NCBI RefSeq assembly: GCF_027579695.1
Contig: NC_083572.1
Coordinates: forward strand, 19,106,421-19,170,420
DNA: 64,000 bases
From: Neoarius graeffei
Lineage: Eukaryota > Chordata > Actinopteri > Siluriformes > Ariidae
Direction: 5' to 3'
The translations under genes were made by a program, and so were the position numbers. A model generated the notes under the pieces. It saw nothing but the letters and a program-made list of their open reading frames with translations. It was not told where the DNA came from and ran no database searches. Positions 22,162-33,640 of the stretch are shown one piece after another (positions within the stretch are counted from its first letter, which is position 1; every line of letters starts with the position of its first letter).

Positions 22162-23094
22162 ATGGGCACAGTGCTCTCAATTTCTCCCACCTCCAGGAAA
22201 GGAGGGATCCTGGACGAAAAAACGGAAGCTGGACACGGTGCCAGCGGCAAGACGGAGAAAAGCCTCAAGCGTCATTCCGTTCTCATATCAGCATTGACGT
22301 GGAAGAGGTTAGTGGCCGCGTCGGCCAAGAAGAAGAGTGCCAAAAAAGTGAACCCCAATCCCCCAGTTTCTCAAATCACGAACCCTGTGGACCAGCTGAA
22401 CACCGAAAATCTCAAGAAATCGCAATCAGGCTCCGAGCGCAAAAAGCCTGGACCGCTAGCAGTGCCGGTTCCGACTGTTCCAGATAAAAGTCTTCGCGCC
22501 AATCAAACCCAAAATGGCTCACAGAACGGAAAGCAGCTCCTGCCGGTCCAGAGACAAGCCAGCACCCGCTCGATAATCTCCCCACGCCGCGTGATCGTCC
22601 AGGCGTCCACTGGCGAACTGCTCCGCTGCCTGAGCGAGTTCATGTGCCGCAGGTGCTACAAGCTCAAAGAGCTGAGCCCCAACGAGATCATCCTGTGGTT
22701 CCGTAATGTTGACCGCTCGCTGCTCATCCAAGGCTGGCAGGACCAAGGTTTCATCACGCCCGCCAACCTCGTGTTCGTCTACCTGCTGTGTCGGGAAGCC
22801 GTGACCGAGGACATCAGCAGCGAGTACGAGCTGCAGGCCACATTCCTCACCTGCTTATACCTGGCCTACTCCTACATGGGCAACGAGATCTCGTACCCGC
22901 TTAAGCCTTTTCTGGTCGAGACCAACAAGGAGGTGTTCTGGGAGCGCTCGCTGCGCATCATTGACAAAATGAGTGCCAAAATGCTGCAGATCAACGCCGA
23001 CCCGCACTTCTTCACCGAGGTTTTTCAGGACCTCAAGAACGAAGGAGGCCCGAAGGACAGTAATGCTAAATGGACAAACACCTTGGATCGCTAG
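22162..23094 (+). CDS. cdk5r2: CDK5 activator p39 (cdk5 regulatory subunit 2)
   Basis: This single-exon gene encodes a 310-residue neuronal activator that binds and switches on CDK5. The start MGTVLSISP carries the N-myristoylation Gly2, which tethers p35/p39 to membranes. A basic block follows (SVLISALTWKRLVAASAKKK, residues 39-58), then a proline-rich linker. The CDK5-activator domain occupies about residues 140-293, including ELLRCLSEFMCRRCY, DRSLLIQGWQDQGFITPAN, LTCLYLAYSYMGNEISYPLK and NADPHFFTEVF. The RRVIVQASTGELL block, VFQDLKNEG and the terminal W-T-x-x-LDR favour p39 over p35. It is shorter than human p39 (about 367) because the Gly/Pro-rich linker is reduced. It lies 9 kb downstream of wnt6 in the same orientation, as expected from vertebrate synteny, except that wnt10a is absent between them. 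Confidence 0.95.
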   Translation: MGTVLSISPTSRKGGILDEKTEAGHGASGKTEKSLKRHSVLISALTWKRLVAASAKKKSAKKVNPNPPVSQITNPVDQLNTENLKKSQSGSERKKPGPLAVPVPTVPDKSLRANQTQNGSQNGKQLLPVQRQASTRSIISPRRVIVQASTGELLRCLSEFMCRRCYKLKELSPNEIILWFRNVDRSLLIQGWQDQGFITPANLVFVYLLCREAVTEDISSEYELQATFLTCLYLAYSYMGNEISYPLKPFLVETNKEVFWERSLRIIDKMSAKMLQINADPHFFTEVFQDLKNEGGPKDSNAKWTNTLDR

Positions 23095-23596
23095 CTTTAT
23101 TTTAACGCAGCGAGAGAGAAGCTCTCTGTTAAGCTCCCCATAGCCTACACCCCGTCCATGAAGGGTGGATTGAATGTAAGGCCCTGAACGGGAGAAGGCG
23201 TGAAGTCTGTTTCACGCTTTGTACTGCCGGTGAATTAAAAAAAAAGGCCTCACCTCCAAGACAGGGGTTTAATGTTATTATATGTGTATAATAACCACCA
23301 CGTTGACCCCGTGAATGTCAACAGGGGGTTTTGGGGAATCTACTTCTAGTTTACTTAGCCTATAATGCATGTTTAAAGTATTCTAACTGTATCTTCGTTG
23401 TGGCTTTTAAAGAAAATGAAAAAAGAAAAAGAAAATGCTACCTGGTGCCGGGCTACAGTAAGAGGTGTATAAAATGCTAGCTTTTGCGTCAGTGTTCAGA
23501 TCTTTTTATTTCTCAATCCATTTGAAACTATTTTTGGCGTTAGAGACTAGACGCGATGTTATCACCGACGCTGAGCTGTCCGTGGTGCTGGCCTCC

Positions 23597-23643
<47 letters not shown>
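23597..23643. repeat. CA microsatellite
   Basis: About twenty-three CA units in the presumed cdk5r2 3' UTR. Confidence 0.95.
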
Positions 23644-23646
<3 letters not shown>

Positions 23647-23696
23647 TCACGTGTTCCCTGATGCTATCTATTTAAACGTTGAATGTACCTATTTTG

Positions 23697-23697
23697 C

Positions 23698-23735
<38 letters not shown>
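23697..23735. repeat. CAA microsatellite
   Basis: Thirteen CAA units in the presumed cdk5r2 3' UTR. Confidence 0.95.
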
Positions 23736-24200
23736 ATTCTCTACCGTCCAATGTGCCAATTGTTATAGTATAAAACGTATGTTTTATATTGTATATTTGA
23801 AAAAATATGAATAATAAATATGATCCGGCTCCATTTTTATTCCTTTAAAACTGTAAAATGGACATTTGTTTGTTCTTATATCATGAATCAAGTACTGGCA
23901 TGCTGGACTGGAATGGAAAAAAAGATTTGAAAGCTAGATTTATTTGCTTGCTCGGATTTGCTTTGTTGAAGCAGGGTTTGTTGACACCACACATTTACAA
24001 AAAAAAGCAACAGATTGATTCGATCTTTCTCTTATTCCTTGACAGGTACAGGACAGCCATCTTATAGAGATAATCATGCGGATAAAGATTATTACAGCAC
24101 CCTGACACTAAACTAAAATCTAATCCTTTGATGATATGGCAGTATTTTGGTGGATATATTTTTGTGCATATGTCAAGCTAATTCTAATCAAGAGAACAAG

Positions 24201-24201
24201 A

Positions 24202-24262
<61 letters not shown>
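24201..24262. repeat. Compound CT/TA microsatellite
   Basis: About twelve CT units pass directly into about nineteen TA units. Confidence 0.95.
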
Positions 24263-24265
<3 letters not shown>

Positions 24266-24348
24266 AGGGTCCCAGTTTTTTCAACGTGTTCTCTAGGCCG
24301 CTGTCCATGGTGCTGAAACTTCATTACATTTAAAATGTCCCTTAATAC

Positions 24349-24529
<181 letters not shown>

Positions 24530-24929
24530 ACATACATTATTCAAATGATTAGTTGAAGCTAACTGGCTTCCAGAACAGCCAATGTGCTACCTCTGGGGTC
24601 TATTTAATTCAAAACAAAGGGGGTAGGTTTTTGCACTTGAGAGGTCACATTTCCCAGACAAGACCCAGTGTGGTCTGTGAGATTATGTGTAGTTAAAAAA
24701 AAAAATCAATAGCCTGCATTGTTAACTGCAGGATGAAAGCATCCTGAATAGCATGCCTATTTTAAGTAAGATCAATGTTTACATTCATTCTGGAGGCATA
24801 CTAGAAGAAAAACATCTCATTAGCTATTAAAATCTATAAATGTTAGATCATAGCCTCTTTGCTTCATCAGCGCAGGTCTCTTGCAACAGATGCACCCAGG
24901 TAGTGTAAGAGTGATGATGGGGGGGGGGG

Positions 24930-25016
<87 letters not shown>

Positions 25017-26270
25017 TGACTCACTGTGAGAGTAAAGATAAAGCAGTAGGTTCTGAATCCCCCAGAATTTGTGAATAGAGCACGTGGGCTGGCTCATCCC
25101 ACTGATTGGCTGGAATTTGGTGCAGTCTGACAGAAGTGTCACTGTGACGGAGGAGCTGCGGAACCGGCCACAGGAATTCTGCATTCCCGTGCGTCACTAT
25201 GGCAACGTGCATGGATGCAGGACGAAGCTTTTTTAGATGTTATGTGTTGCAGCAAGCCAGCCACTGATTTGAAAGATAAACCCAGTGAGTACTGCAAACA
25301 AGCATCATAAGCAGTATCACAAGAACCCTCGTGCTATTTCACCTGTGCTCAAGCTCTTTCAAACCTCTCTCAAGTTTGTGCAAGTCTGGCTCAGAATGCC
25401 AAGATGTGCTTCACAGTGCCTAAGTGGATTTATCCATGCATTGTTCTAGTTGTGTGGTTTTTTTAAGTATGTCAGTTATATAAGTTGAGTGTGAAGTCAT
25501 CCTGAATGATGCAGCCATAGAAACGCGGTTTCCTTGGAGACCTCAGAGGAGAGGCGCTGAGAAAATATCACTCTATCACTAATTCATAAAATTGCATGAC
25601 ATTTTCAGCCTGTTGATAAAGGGTGACATGATTCATGATGCTATTTTTGTTCATCAGCACACAACAAAATAGCAAATATTCAATTAAAACCTGCTGTGTT
25701 GAATAAAATATAGTGTTTATATAAGCACAGATGAATATAAATAAGCAATTCAGCACTGCCTATTTGGCTGTGTAAAAATGTAGCAAAAGTCAATGTCATT
25801 TTACATATTTAAAGCTGTGTTTTGAAGATCTGTTTATTGAGGACAGTGCTACTGAATTACAGTGAATGAATATTCTATAATAACAGTCAGTGCATAGACC
25901 TAACCATTGTGATTACAGAGCAGCTTTTCTTCCAAAAAGCAGTGTAACTACACAGTGATGTTATTTGTGAAGCGAATGTGCATGTCCTGACGTATTGTAT
26001 CAATAGGCTATACAGTTGGCCTATTTGTGAAGGATTTTAGTGACCTCTGTTTATCTGCAGTATACACATATACTCTATATCTTATTTGGACTTGGATATA
26101 AAGGACATAACTGTACTGTTTTGTTCATTGTATCTTGTGAATGTTATTTAATGAATGTTTCCCAAAACCTTTCCTGAATCAAAATGATTTGTACACTAGC
26201 TCTTAGATGACTACTGTAAAAGTACAACACTTGTAATGACTAACATATAAAATTAGTATAAAATATTGAA
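24530..26270. other. Intergenic region downstream of cdk5r2; no gene, one long GT tract
   Basis: No coding region recognised; in particular no fev homeobox- or ETS-like exon. A poly-G/GT tract is annotated separately. Confidence 0.5.
24919..25015. repeat. Poly-G followed by long GT microsatellite
   Basis: Twelve G residues then about forty-two GT units. Confidence 0.95.
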
Positions 26271-26274
26271 ATAA

Positions 26275-26760
26275 TACTAATACTAATACTAATACTAATA
26301 ATAATAATAATAATAATAATAACAACAACTCTGGGACTTTAACATACAGACATCTGTGCCTATCCAAGCTAGGAGACCTGATGTGGTGCTGGTTGACAAA
26401 AAGAACAAAGACTGTAAGATAATCGATATTGCCGTCCCAGTAGACGCAGGCATCACCAAGAAAGAGAAAGAGAAAGTCGAGAAATACCAGGACTTGCGGA
26501 GAGAAATAACACGACTCTGGTATATCAAAGCAAAAGTGATCCCTGTGGTGATTGGTGCGCTTGGTATGGTCACATCCAACCTTGCTGTACACCTCAAGTC
26601 AATAAACGTTACAACAAGAATCGAGCTCCTACAGAAGGCAGCTCTGTTAGGAACTGCACGCCTTCTCAGGAAAGTGCTCGAGGCCTAAGGATATGAGACG
26701 TAACCTTCCCTCAGCGCTAAAACTTTGTAAGACCCCCAGCTAGAAATAGCTGTGTGATGA
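26275..26760 (+). mobile_element. R4/Dong/Rex6-like LINE, 3' fragment (copy 3)
   Basis: The fragment begins directly at a TACTAA/TAA repeat (26275-26322). It encodes the endonuclease C-terminus (26356-26688): RRPDVVLVD, IIDIAVPVD, VIPVVIGALG and RLLRKVLEA. It is the third copy in the window bounded by TAA repeats. The reading frame from the 5' truncation to the natural stop is uninterrupted, so it is younger than copy 2. Confidence 0.75.
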
Positions 26761-26938
26761 AAACATAATAGTTGTTTTAGTAGTAGCAGTAATGAACAAT
26801 GTGTTATCATTTTAAACTGTTTATAGTTACATTTAATGTCATGGAACATCCATGAGACATTTTAGTTCCTTTATTATCCCTTACATTATAAGATCTATAA
26901 CCTAAAAAGTCATTCCCTTACCAGCTTCTCTTTCTTCA

Positions 26939-27320
26939 CTCCCTTGACATTATCCATCCATCCATTATCTGTAACCACTTATCCTGTGCAGGGTTGCAGA
27001 CAAGCTGGAGCCTATCCCAGCTGACTATGAGAGAGAGGTGGGGTACACCCTGGACAAGTCACCAGGTCATCACAGGGCTGACACATAGAGACAAACAACC
27101 ATTCACAGTCAATTTAGAGCCACCAGTTAGCCTAACCTGCATGTCTTTGGACTGTGGGGGAAATTGGAGCACCCGAAAGAAGCCCATGCAGACACAGGGA
27201 GAACATGCAAACTCCATACAGAAAGGCCCTTGTCGGCCGCTGGGCTCAAACTCAGGACCTTCTTGCTGTGAGGCGACAGTGCTAACCACTACACCACCAT
27301 GCTGCCCTCCCTTGACATTA
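26939..27320 (-). mobile_element. SINE family A, minus strand, with 14-bp target-site duplication
   Basis: SINE body 26953-27306, flanked by CTCCCTTGACATTA at 26939-26952 and 27307-27320. Confidence 0.92.
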
Positions 27321-27984
27321 CTAAAATAAAAAATAAAAAAACACACACACATACAGTCGATCTGGGTCACTGAGAAATTGCAAAACATGATTCTATCCAA
27401 AGAACATCATTGAAGTAGAGGTGTTCATCTCAATATTACTTCCCTGGCTAAAAATAAATGCCCTCCCTAGTCTAACTCCAGGGTAGTAGACAAGAGGAAG
27501 CCACAGGATGTTTCCTCTTATTCTCACTCCTCAGCTTCTGAAACTGCTCCAGTTTGAAGAAAGTGATGGGTACCTGGACTATGTGCATTGTTGTAGAGTG
27601 CACACTGGGCATGTGGAAGACACACTTTCAGTGCCTACACACTGTGTTGCCATGGATATGGATGGTATGATGCACAGCATCTTATTAACCCCAGTGACCC
27701 AGGCACCTGGAGGTTCTCCATTCAGTCACAGAACAACTGGTATTTACACTGTAAAAAAAATAGTTGAGAATACTTGAAATTTCAAGGCAACCGTCTGCAT
27801 TAAGAATTTTATGTTTTGCCAACGATGTGCCCATGATAATCCAAACTATGATAAAACTGTTATCTTTATTAAGAATTCTTAATTAAGTCAATTTTCAATT
27901 CCTCATTCTGCCAACATAGATTTCTCTTTTTGCTGAACAGTGGCATTCACAGTAGTGCAAAAAGGCAATCACAATTTTTTTTTT
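27321..27984. other. Intergenic, nothing recognised
   Basis: An open frame of 89 codons at 27508-27777 has no recognisable domain and I do not call it a gene. Confidence 0.4.
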
Positions 27985-28143
27985 TAGATTTTTTTGGGGC
28001 TTTTTTCACCTCTATTTGGATAGGACAGCGTAGAGACAGGAAATGAGCAGGAGAGAGAGAGACGGGGAGGGATCGGGAAATGACCTCGGGTCGGAACCGT
28101 CCTCGGATTTATGGTATGGCGCCTTATCCACCTGAGCCACGAA
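27985..28143 (-). mobile_element. tRNA-derived SINE of another family, minus strand
   Basis: On the minus strand a tRNA-like head (GTGGCTCAGGTGGATAAGGC) is followed by an AGGTCATTTCCCGATCCC-like block and an A-rich end. This composition is common in fish SINEs. Confidence 0.6.
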
Positions 28144-28656
28144 AAATCATAAACTTGTTTTTTGTTTGTTTGTTTTTTTGTTTAGTTTTTTTTTTTTACA
28201 ACACCCAAACCAGAAAAATGGAGTTTGGACGGCATGTTGAAATTGAAATTAAAACTGAAAACAATGATTTGTAAATAATCTTTAACCTGTATTGCTTTCA
28301 AAATATCACAGCAGCATATTGTTTGATGTTTTACCACAATAATTTTTTTTTCAAAATAAACACATTTCAATGCTGATTCTTGCAATGCATTTCAAAATAT
28401 GCAGTTACCACTTTGTAATAGTGATATTCCATCTCACAACACTTAAAATGTGTTTAGGGACTGAAGACACCAAGTGATGAAGCGTTTCAGGTGTTATTTT
28501 GTCCTATTCTTCCAGCAAACAGGTCTTTAGGTGTGCAACAGTATGGGGTCATCAATATCATATTTTTTTTTCAGAATTCTCCACACATTCTCTACTGGGG
28601 ACAGAGGGGACACACCCTCTTTTTCCACAGCCATGCCTTTGTAATGTGAGCAGAAT

Positions 28657-29212
28657 TGTTAGGGTTTTGCTAGGATTCAAACCCAGGTCGCTGGTGTGAT
28701 AATCCAGCAAACCCTCACTAGGCCACCAGGGGGATGACTCAACTGCAGAGGCGTGAGGCGTAGGTAGAGTATCAAAAAACAGTTTATTTACAATGTATAC
28801 AATCCGATGGAAAAAACAAAAAGAAAATCCAAAAGCTCAGAAGATGACCAAAAATAAAAATATCCAAAGGTTCAAAGTCCCAAAAAACAAAAGGAAAGGC
28901 AAAAATGCAGAACGCTCAGAAGATCAAAAATACAAAGTTCAAAGAAAGCAAAAACATCAAAAACACAAGGGCACAGGCAAGATACGTGGGACGGAGGAAA
29001 CTAGCACTAGACAACATAGCATAAAGACTCCGTGACTAGGGGAACAAACAGAGGGGTATTTATACACAAACTCATTAAGGAACAGGGCGGGGCAGGAAAC
29101 AGGCAATCAAGACAAACAAAAAACACAGTGGCGGCCTCTAGAGGCCAAAACAACCATGACAAGATAAACATAACAGCGGCCTCTAGAGGCCAAAACAGTC
29201 CCAGTCCTAACA
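28657..29212 (-). repeat. Complete LTR of gypsy copy A (3' LTR)
   Basis: 556 bases with TG...CA ends. The adjoining internal sequence is purine-rich on the coding strand (GGAGGGGGGTCC), a polypurine tract. The perfect palindrome GGCCTCTAGAGGCC occurs twice, at 29133-29146 and 29178-29191. Confidence 0.9.
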
Positions 29213-29947
29213 GGACCCCCCTCCAGGAGCGTCTCCTGATGTTCCCAGGGCGATCCGGATGGGCCGAATGGAAGTCCCGGCACAGTCCTTTATCTAAAAT
29301 GTCCCGGGCAGGGACCCAACAGCGTTCCTCAGGGCCATAGCCCTCCCAATGTACCAGGTATTGAAGCCCGCCGCGGACCCGGCGGGAGTCAAGCAGGCGA
29401 TGCACGGTGAACACAGTCTGACCCTGGAAGATGCGGGGGGGGGGGGATTCCTAGGGGCAGGGGCATACGTGGACGTCAGTACGGGCCACAACAGGGAAAC
29501 ATGTAATGTGGGGTTGATCCTCAGAGTCCGGGGCAACTGGAGCCGGTAGGCGACAGGGTTCACCCTGCACACCACCTTGAAGGGGCCAATGTAGCGAGGA
29601 GCAAGCTTGCGGTTCTCCACCCGCAGTGGAAGGTCCTTGGTGGACAGCCAAACCCGCTGCCCAGGGCGGAAAGTGTGGGCAGGTCTTCTATGGTGGTTGG
29701 CCTGAGTCTGGTTGGTTCTGGAGGTCTGGATGAGGGTCTTCCTGACCTTGCTCCAGGTCTTGCGGCACTGTCTCACATATTGGTTGACCGAGGGCACCCC
29801 AGCATCCTCCTCCTGGTCCGGGAACAGAGGTGGCTGGAACCCGAATTGGCACTGGAATGGCAACAGCTTGGTGGCCGATGACTGCAGGGTGTTGTGGGCG
29901 TACTCTGCCCATGGCAGCCAGGTGCTCCACGATGTCGGGTTATCCAT
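29213..29947 (-). pseudogene. Gypsy copy A integrase C-terminus and chromodomain
   Basis: The minus-strand frame at 29294-29947 gives the integrase core end ([26 protein letters not shown]) and the [19 protein letters not shown] block. After a frame change the 29213-29414 region encodes a chromodomain ([19 protein letters not shown]), which marks the element as a chromovirus-type Ty3/gypsy. Confidence 0.87.
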
Positions 29948-30130
29948 AGCCAGGCCTCACAGGGTGGTTTCCAGGTCCTGGTTGAGCCTCTCCGTCTGGC
30001 CATTGGACTGTGGGTGGAACCCAGAGGAGAGGCTGGCAGTGGCTCCGATGACCTTGCAAAACCCATGCCACACTCGGGAGGAGAACTGGGGGCCCCGGTC
30101 AGAAACGATGTCCTGTGGGAGACCAAAAAC

Positions 30131-31825
30131 TCAGAAGACATGAGTGAACATGAGTTTGGCAGTTTCCAGGGCAGAAGGGAGCTTGCACAGTGGTATGAAG
30201 CAGCAGGCCTTAGAGAATCTGTCTACTATGACCAAAATGACAGTATTACCTTGTGACTCAGGGAGACCCATGATGAAGTCGACTGCCACGTGGGACCAGG
30301 GATGCTGGGGAATGGTCAGAGGATGCAGGAGACCCTGGGGATGCTGTCGTAGGTTCTTGCTTCTGGTGCACACTTCGCAGGAAAAGACGAATGACCTCAC
30401 TTCCTTCTCCATGCTAGGCCACCAGAAGTGTCTTCTCAAAAAGTCCAGGGTCCTTCGAGCTCCTGGGTGGGCGGTGAGAGGGGACGAGTGACCCCACTGG
30501 AGAACCTTATCCCAGGCTTGATGTGGGACGTACAAGAGGCCCAGTGGCCCTGTCCCAGGACCGGGGTCCTGGCGTTGGGCTCGTCGGACGGCCTCCTCAA
30601 TACCCCAGTGGACAGGGGCCACAATCTGGGACACAGGGATAATAGGACCAACTTCGCTCTCCCTGTTGGTGGGAGCGAACAGCCTGGAAAGCGCATCAGG
30701 TTTGGTATTTTTGGAGCTGGGGCAGTATGATAGGGTAAAGTCGAACCGACTGAAAAATAAGGCCCACCTAGCCTGTCGTGGATTGAGTCTCTTTGCTTGC
30801 TGGAGGTACTCCAGGTTCTTGTGGTCCGTCCAGACCAAAAATGGATGTTGCACTCCCTCCAGCCAGTGCCTCCACTCCTCAAGGGCCAGTTTAACTGCTA
30901 GCAGTTCTCGATCCCCCACATCATACCGGGACTCCGTAGAACTCAGGCGGTGGGAGAAGTATGCGCAGGGGTGCAACCTTCCTTCCGAGCATTGAGAGAG
31001 GACCGCGCCGACGCCGCTGTCCGAGGCATCCACCTCGACGATGAAGGGTTGCGAAGGGTCCGGGAGGACCAGAATGGGTGCCATGCAGAAGCGGTGCTTG
31101 AGGTCTTTGAACACCTTTTCCGCCTGAGGAGACCAGACATATGATCCACCTGTCCCTTTGGTGAGGTCCGATATGGGCGCTGCTACAGAACTAAAGTTCC
31201 TGATGAACTTGCGGTAGATATTAGCAAATCCTAAGAACCGCTGAACCTCTTTGACGGACTTGGGGGTGGGCCAGTCCCGGACGGCCAGGGTCTTGGCTGG
31301 ATCCATCTGGAGTTGGCCTATCCGTACAATAAAACCCAGAAAGGAGACCTCAGGAACATGAAATTTGCATTTCTGGGCCTTAGTGAACAGATTGTTCTGT
31401 AGCAGCCTCTGGAGAACCTGGCGGACATGGTGGTGGTGCTCCTGCATGGTCTTGGTAAAGATTAGGATGTCGTTGAGGTAGACAAAAATGTACAGGTTAA
31501 TCATGTCCCTCAAGACGTCGTTGATTAGGGCCTGAAAAACAGCTGGTGCGTTGGTGAGTCTGAAGGGCATCACCTGGTACTCGTAGTGCCCTGATGGGGC
31601 GTTAAAGGCGGTCTTCCACTCGTCTCCTTGTCGGATACAGATGAGGTGGTATGCGTTCCGTAAGTCCAACTTGGTGAAGACGATGGCACCTTGGAGCAGG
31701 TTGAATGCTGTGGACATCAGCGGAAGGGGATAGCGGTTGCGCACGGTGATCTTGTTCAGGCCCCTATAGTCAATACACGGTCGGAGCCCCCCCATCCTTC
31801 TTGCCGACAAAGAAGAAGCCGGCAC
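30131..31825 (-). pseudogene. Gypsy copy A pol: RT, RNase H, integrase N-terminus
   Basis: A 564-residue minus-strand frame runs through RT, RNase H and the start of integrase. RT has [33 protein letters not shown] and the motif VYLNDILIF, where the usual Y-x-D-D reads Y-L-N-D, so a catalytic Asp is replaced by Asn. RNase H has [12 protein letters not shown] and TDHKNLEYL. The integrase zinc finger follows ([17 protein letters not shown] ... FSCEVC) and then [10 protein letters not shown] with a catalytic Asp. The frame stays open over 1.7 kb despite the RT substitution. Enzyme activity would not be expected. Confidence 0.88.
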
Positions 31826-32152
31826 CAGCAGGTGAAGTGGAGGGTCGAATGAACCCAGAGACCAGGGCTTCCTTGATGTATTCCTCCATGGCCTTGCATT
31901 CTGGCTGAGAGAGGGAGAACAGTCGGCCCAGGAGGAGTAGTCCCAGGGAGCAAGTCGATGGCACAGTCGTAGGCACGGTGCGGAGGAAGAACGGCAGCCC
32001 TGCTCTTGCTAAACACTTCTTTCAGATCCCAGTACTCTGTGGGAACTTGAGATAACTCGGTGAGATCAGGAGGCTCGGCAGGAGACACAGGAGAGCTAGA
32101 GAGCAGACAAGAGGCATAGCATGCAGGACCCCATTCCACAGCCTGGCTTGTT

Positions 32153-32882
32153 ACTCAGTCTATACGAGGGTTGTGGCGGGTAAGCCAAGGAAGGCCTAGA
32201 ATCACCGGGAACTCTGGTGAATGAATCAGGTGCAGGGATATTTCTTCTTGGTGACCTTGAGACTGGAGAAAAACCGGAGAAGTAACTTGGGTGACTCTTC
32301 CATCACCTAAAGCTTGGCCATCCAGGGCAGACACAGACAGTGGGACTTCGAGGCGCAGTCGGGACATTGATACTTTGGGCGAAGTGGATATCCATAAAGT
32401 TTCCAGCCGCTCCTGAGTCTAACAAGGCTTGGCAAGAGTGGACAGACTCACCCCAGGAGATGGAAACCAGGATGTAGATTCCTTGGCCAGGAAGTCCGGG
32501 AGAGAGGGTAGGCCCCGTCACAACCCTCCCTCGGCTGGACAGGGCGGTCCTTTTCCCAAGAGCTCGGGACATGATGCTCGGAAGTGACCAGGCTTGCCAC
32601 AGTAGATGCAGCACTTGTCCCTCCTTCTGCGCTCCCTCTCAGATGCGGAGAGGCGAGTACGGCCCACTTGCATGGGTTCTGGACAGTCACTGGAGGAGGT
32701 AGATGGGCTCCATGTTGAGGCAGTGAGGCCAGGGAGACTCAGGACTTGGCGGCGTTCTCTAGTCCTGTTGTCCAGACGAATGGCATGAGAAATCAGTGTT
32801 TCGAGGTCACTTGGGCATCCGATAGAGGCCAGACCGTCTTTGATGAGGTCAGACAGACCATGGTGAAAGGCTGAAACCAAGA
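32153..32882 (-). pseudogene. Gypsy copy A gag remnant and protease
   Basis: The minus-strand frame ending near 32518 has a gag tail with a CCHC zinc knuckle (CIYCGKPGHFRASC, C-x2-C-x4-H-x4-C). The next frame carries the aspartic protease signature ALLDSGAAGNF, and a third frame continues to VILGLPWLTRHNP. At least two frame changes separate them, and the gag N-terminus is deleted. Confidence 0.82.
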
Positions 32883-32987
32883 CAAGACAAACAAAAAACA
32901 CAGTGGCGGCCTCTAGAGGCCAAAACAACCATGACAAGATAAACATAACAGCGGCCTCTAGAGGCCAAAACAGTCCCAGTCCTAACA
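32883..32987 (-). repeat. Truncated LTR of gypsy copy A (5' LTR remnant)
   Basis: Its 105 bases match the end of the complete LTR (29107-29212), including both GGCCTCTAGAGGCC palindromes, then break off into gag sequence. Confidence 0.9.
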
Positions 32988-32992
32988 AGAAT

Positions 32993-33640
32993 GTGGTTTT
33001 GCATTGTCTTGTTGAAATTTCCCTGGAAAAGATGTTGCCTTAAAGGCAGCAAATATTGCTCCAAAATCTCAATGTACTTTACTGTATTAATGCTGCCATT
33101 ACAGAAGTGTAAGTTACCTTTGCCAAGGGCACTGACACAACCCCATTCCATGACAGACCTTGGTTTTTGGACTTGTTGCTGGTAACAGTCTGGATGGTCT
33201 TTTTCATCTTTGGTCTGGAGCACACGGCGTCCATTTCTTCCAAAAAAGACCTGGAATACTGATTCATCTGACCACAATACATGTTTCCACTGTATGGTCC
33301 ATCCCAGATGCCTCCAAGCCCAGAGAAATCGATGGCACTTCTGGACACGGTTAACATAAGGCTTAATTTTTGCACAGTAAAGTTTTAACTGGTATTTGTG
33401 GATGTAACTTCATATTGACAAAGGTGCTTGACAAAGGTTTGCCAAAGTAATCCTGAGCCCATGTGGTTATATCAGCTATCAATGAATGATGGTTCTTGAC
33501 GCAGTGCTGTCTGAGGGGTTGGAGAACACAGGTGTTCAGCTTAGGCTTGTACCCTTGCCCTTTACGCACCAAAATTCCTCCAGATCCCTTAAAACATTTA
33601 ATGATATTATGCACCATAGAGGGTGAAATATCCAAATCCC
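32993..33640 (-). pseudogene. Tc1-like transposase, N-terminal part, interrupted
   Basis: Minus-strand frames give a helix-turn-helix segment (DISPSMVHNIIKCFKGSGG), then the first catalytic Asp region (MWSDESVFQVFFGRNGRR), then MEWGCVSALGKG. The frame reaches the QNH(I/H)-type region just before the second Asp block, where the LTR element is inserted. The rest of the transposase continues at 28400-28651. Frame changes are present, so the gene was already decaying or decayed later. Confidence 0.8.

Larger units (their letters stand above)
23095..23830 (+). other. Probable cdk5r2 3' UTR with two microsatellites and AATAAA
   Basis: No coding frame. It contains a CA run at 23597-23643 and a CAA run at 23697-23735. 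AATAAA occurs at 23813-23818 and is a plausible polyadenylation signal. Confidence 0.6.
28652..32992 (-). mobile_element. Ty3/gypsy chromodomain LTR retrotransposon (copy A)
   Basis: Element 28657-32987 (4331 bp) starts TGTTAGGG and ends CCTAACA, flanked by AGAAT at 28652-28656 and 32988-32992, the 5-base duplication expected for Ty3/gypsy. Coding is on the minus strand in the order gag zinc knuckle, protease, RT, RNase H, integrase, chromodomain. The promoter-side LTR is reduced to its last 105 bases and fused to internal gag sequence, so most of that LTR, the primer-binding site and the gag N-terminus are deleted. Frame changes split the coding region. Confidence 0.93.

Noticed and set aside
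22032-22487. A 151-codon frame overlapping the start of cdk5r2
   Set aside because: It is an out-of-frame shadow of the cdk5r2 coding sequence, which has a clear protein match.
24530-26270. A fev gene downstream of cdk5r2
   Set aside because: Expected from synteny but no ETS-domain coding sequence is visible on either strand.
27508-27777. 89-codon open frame as a host gene
   Set aside because: No recognisable domain, no splice signals in phase and ordinary length for random open frames.
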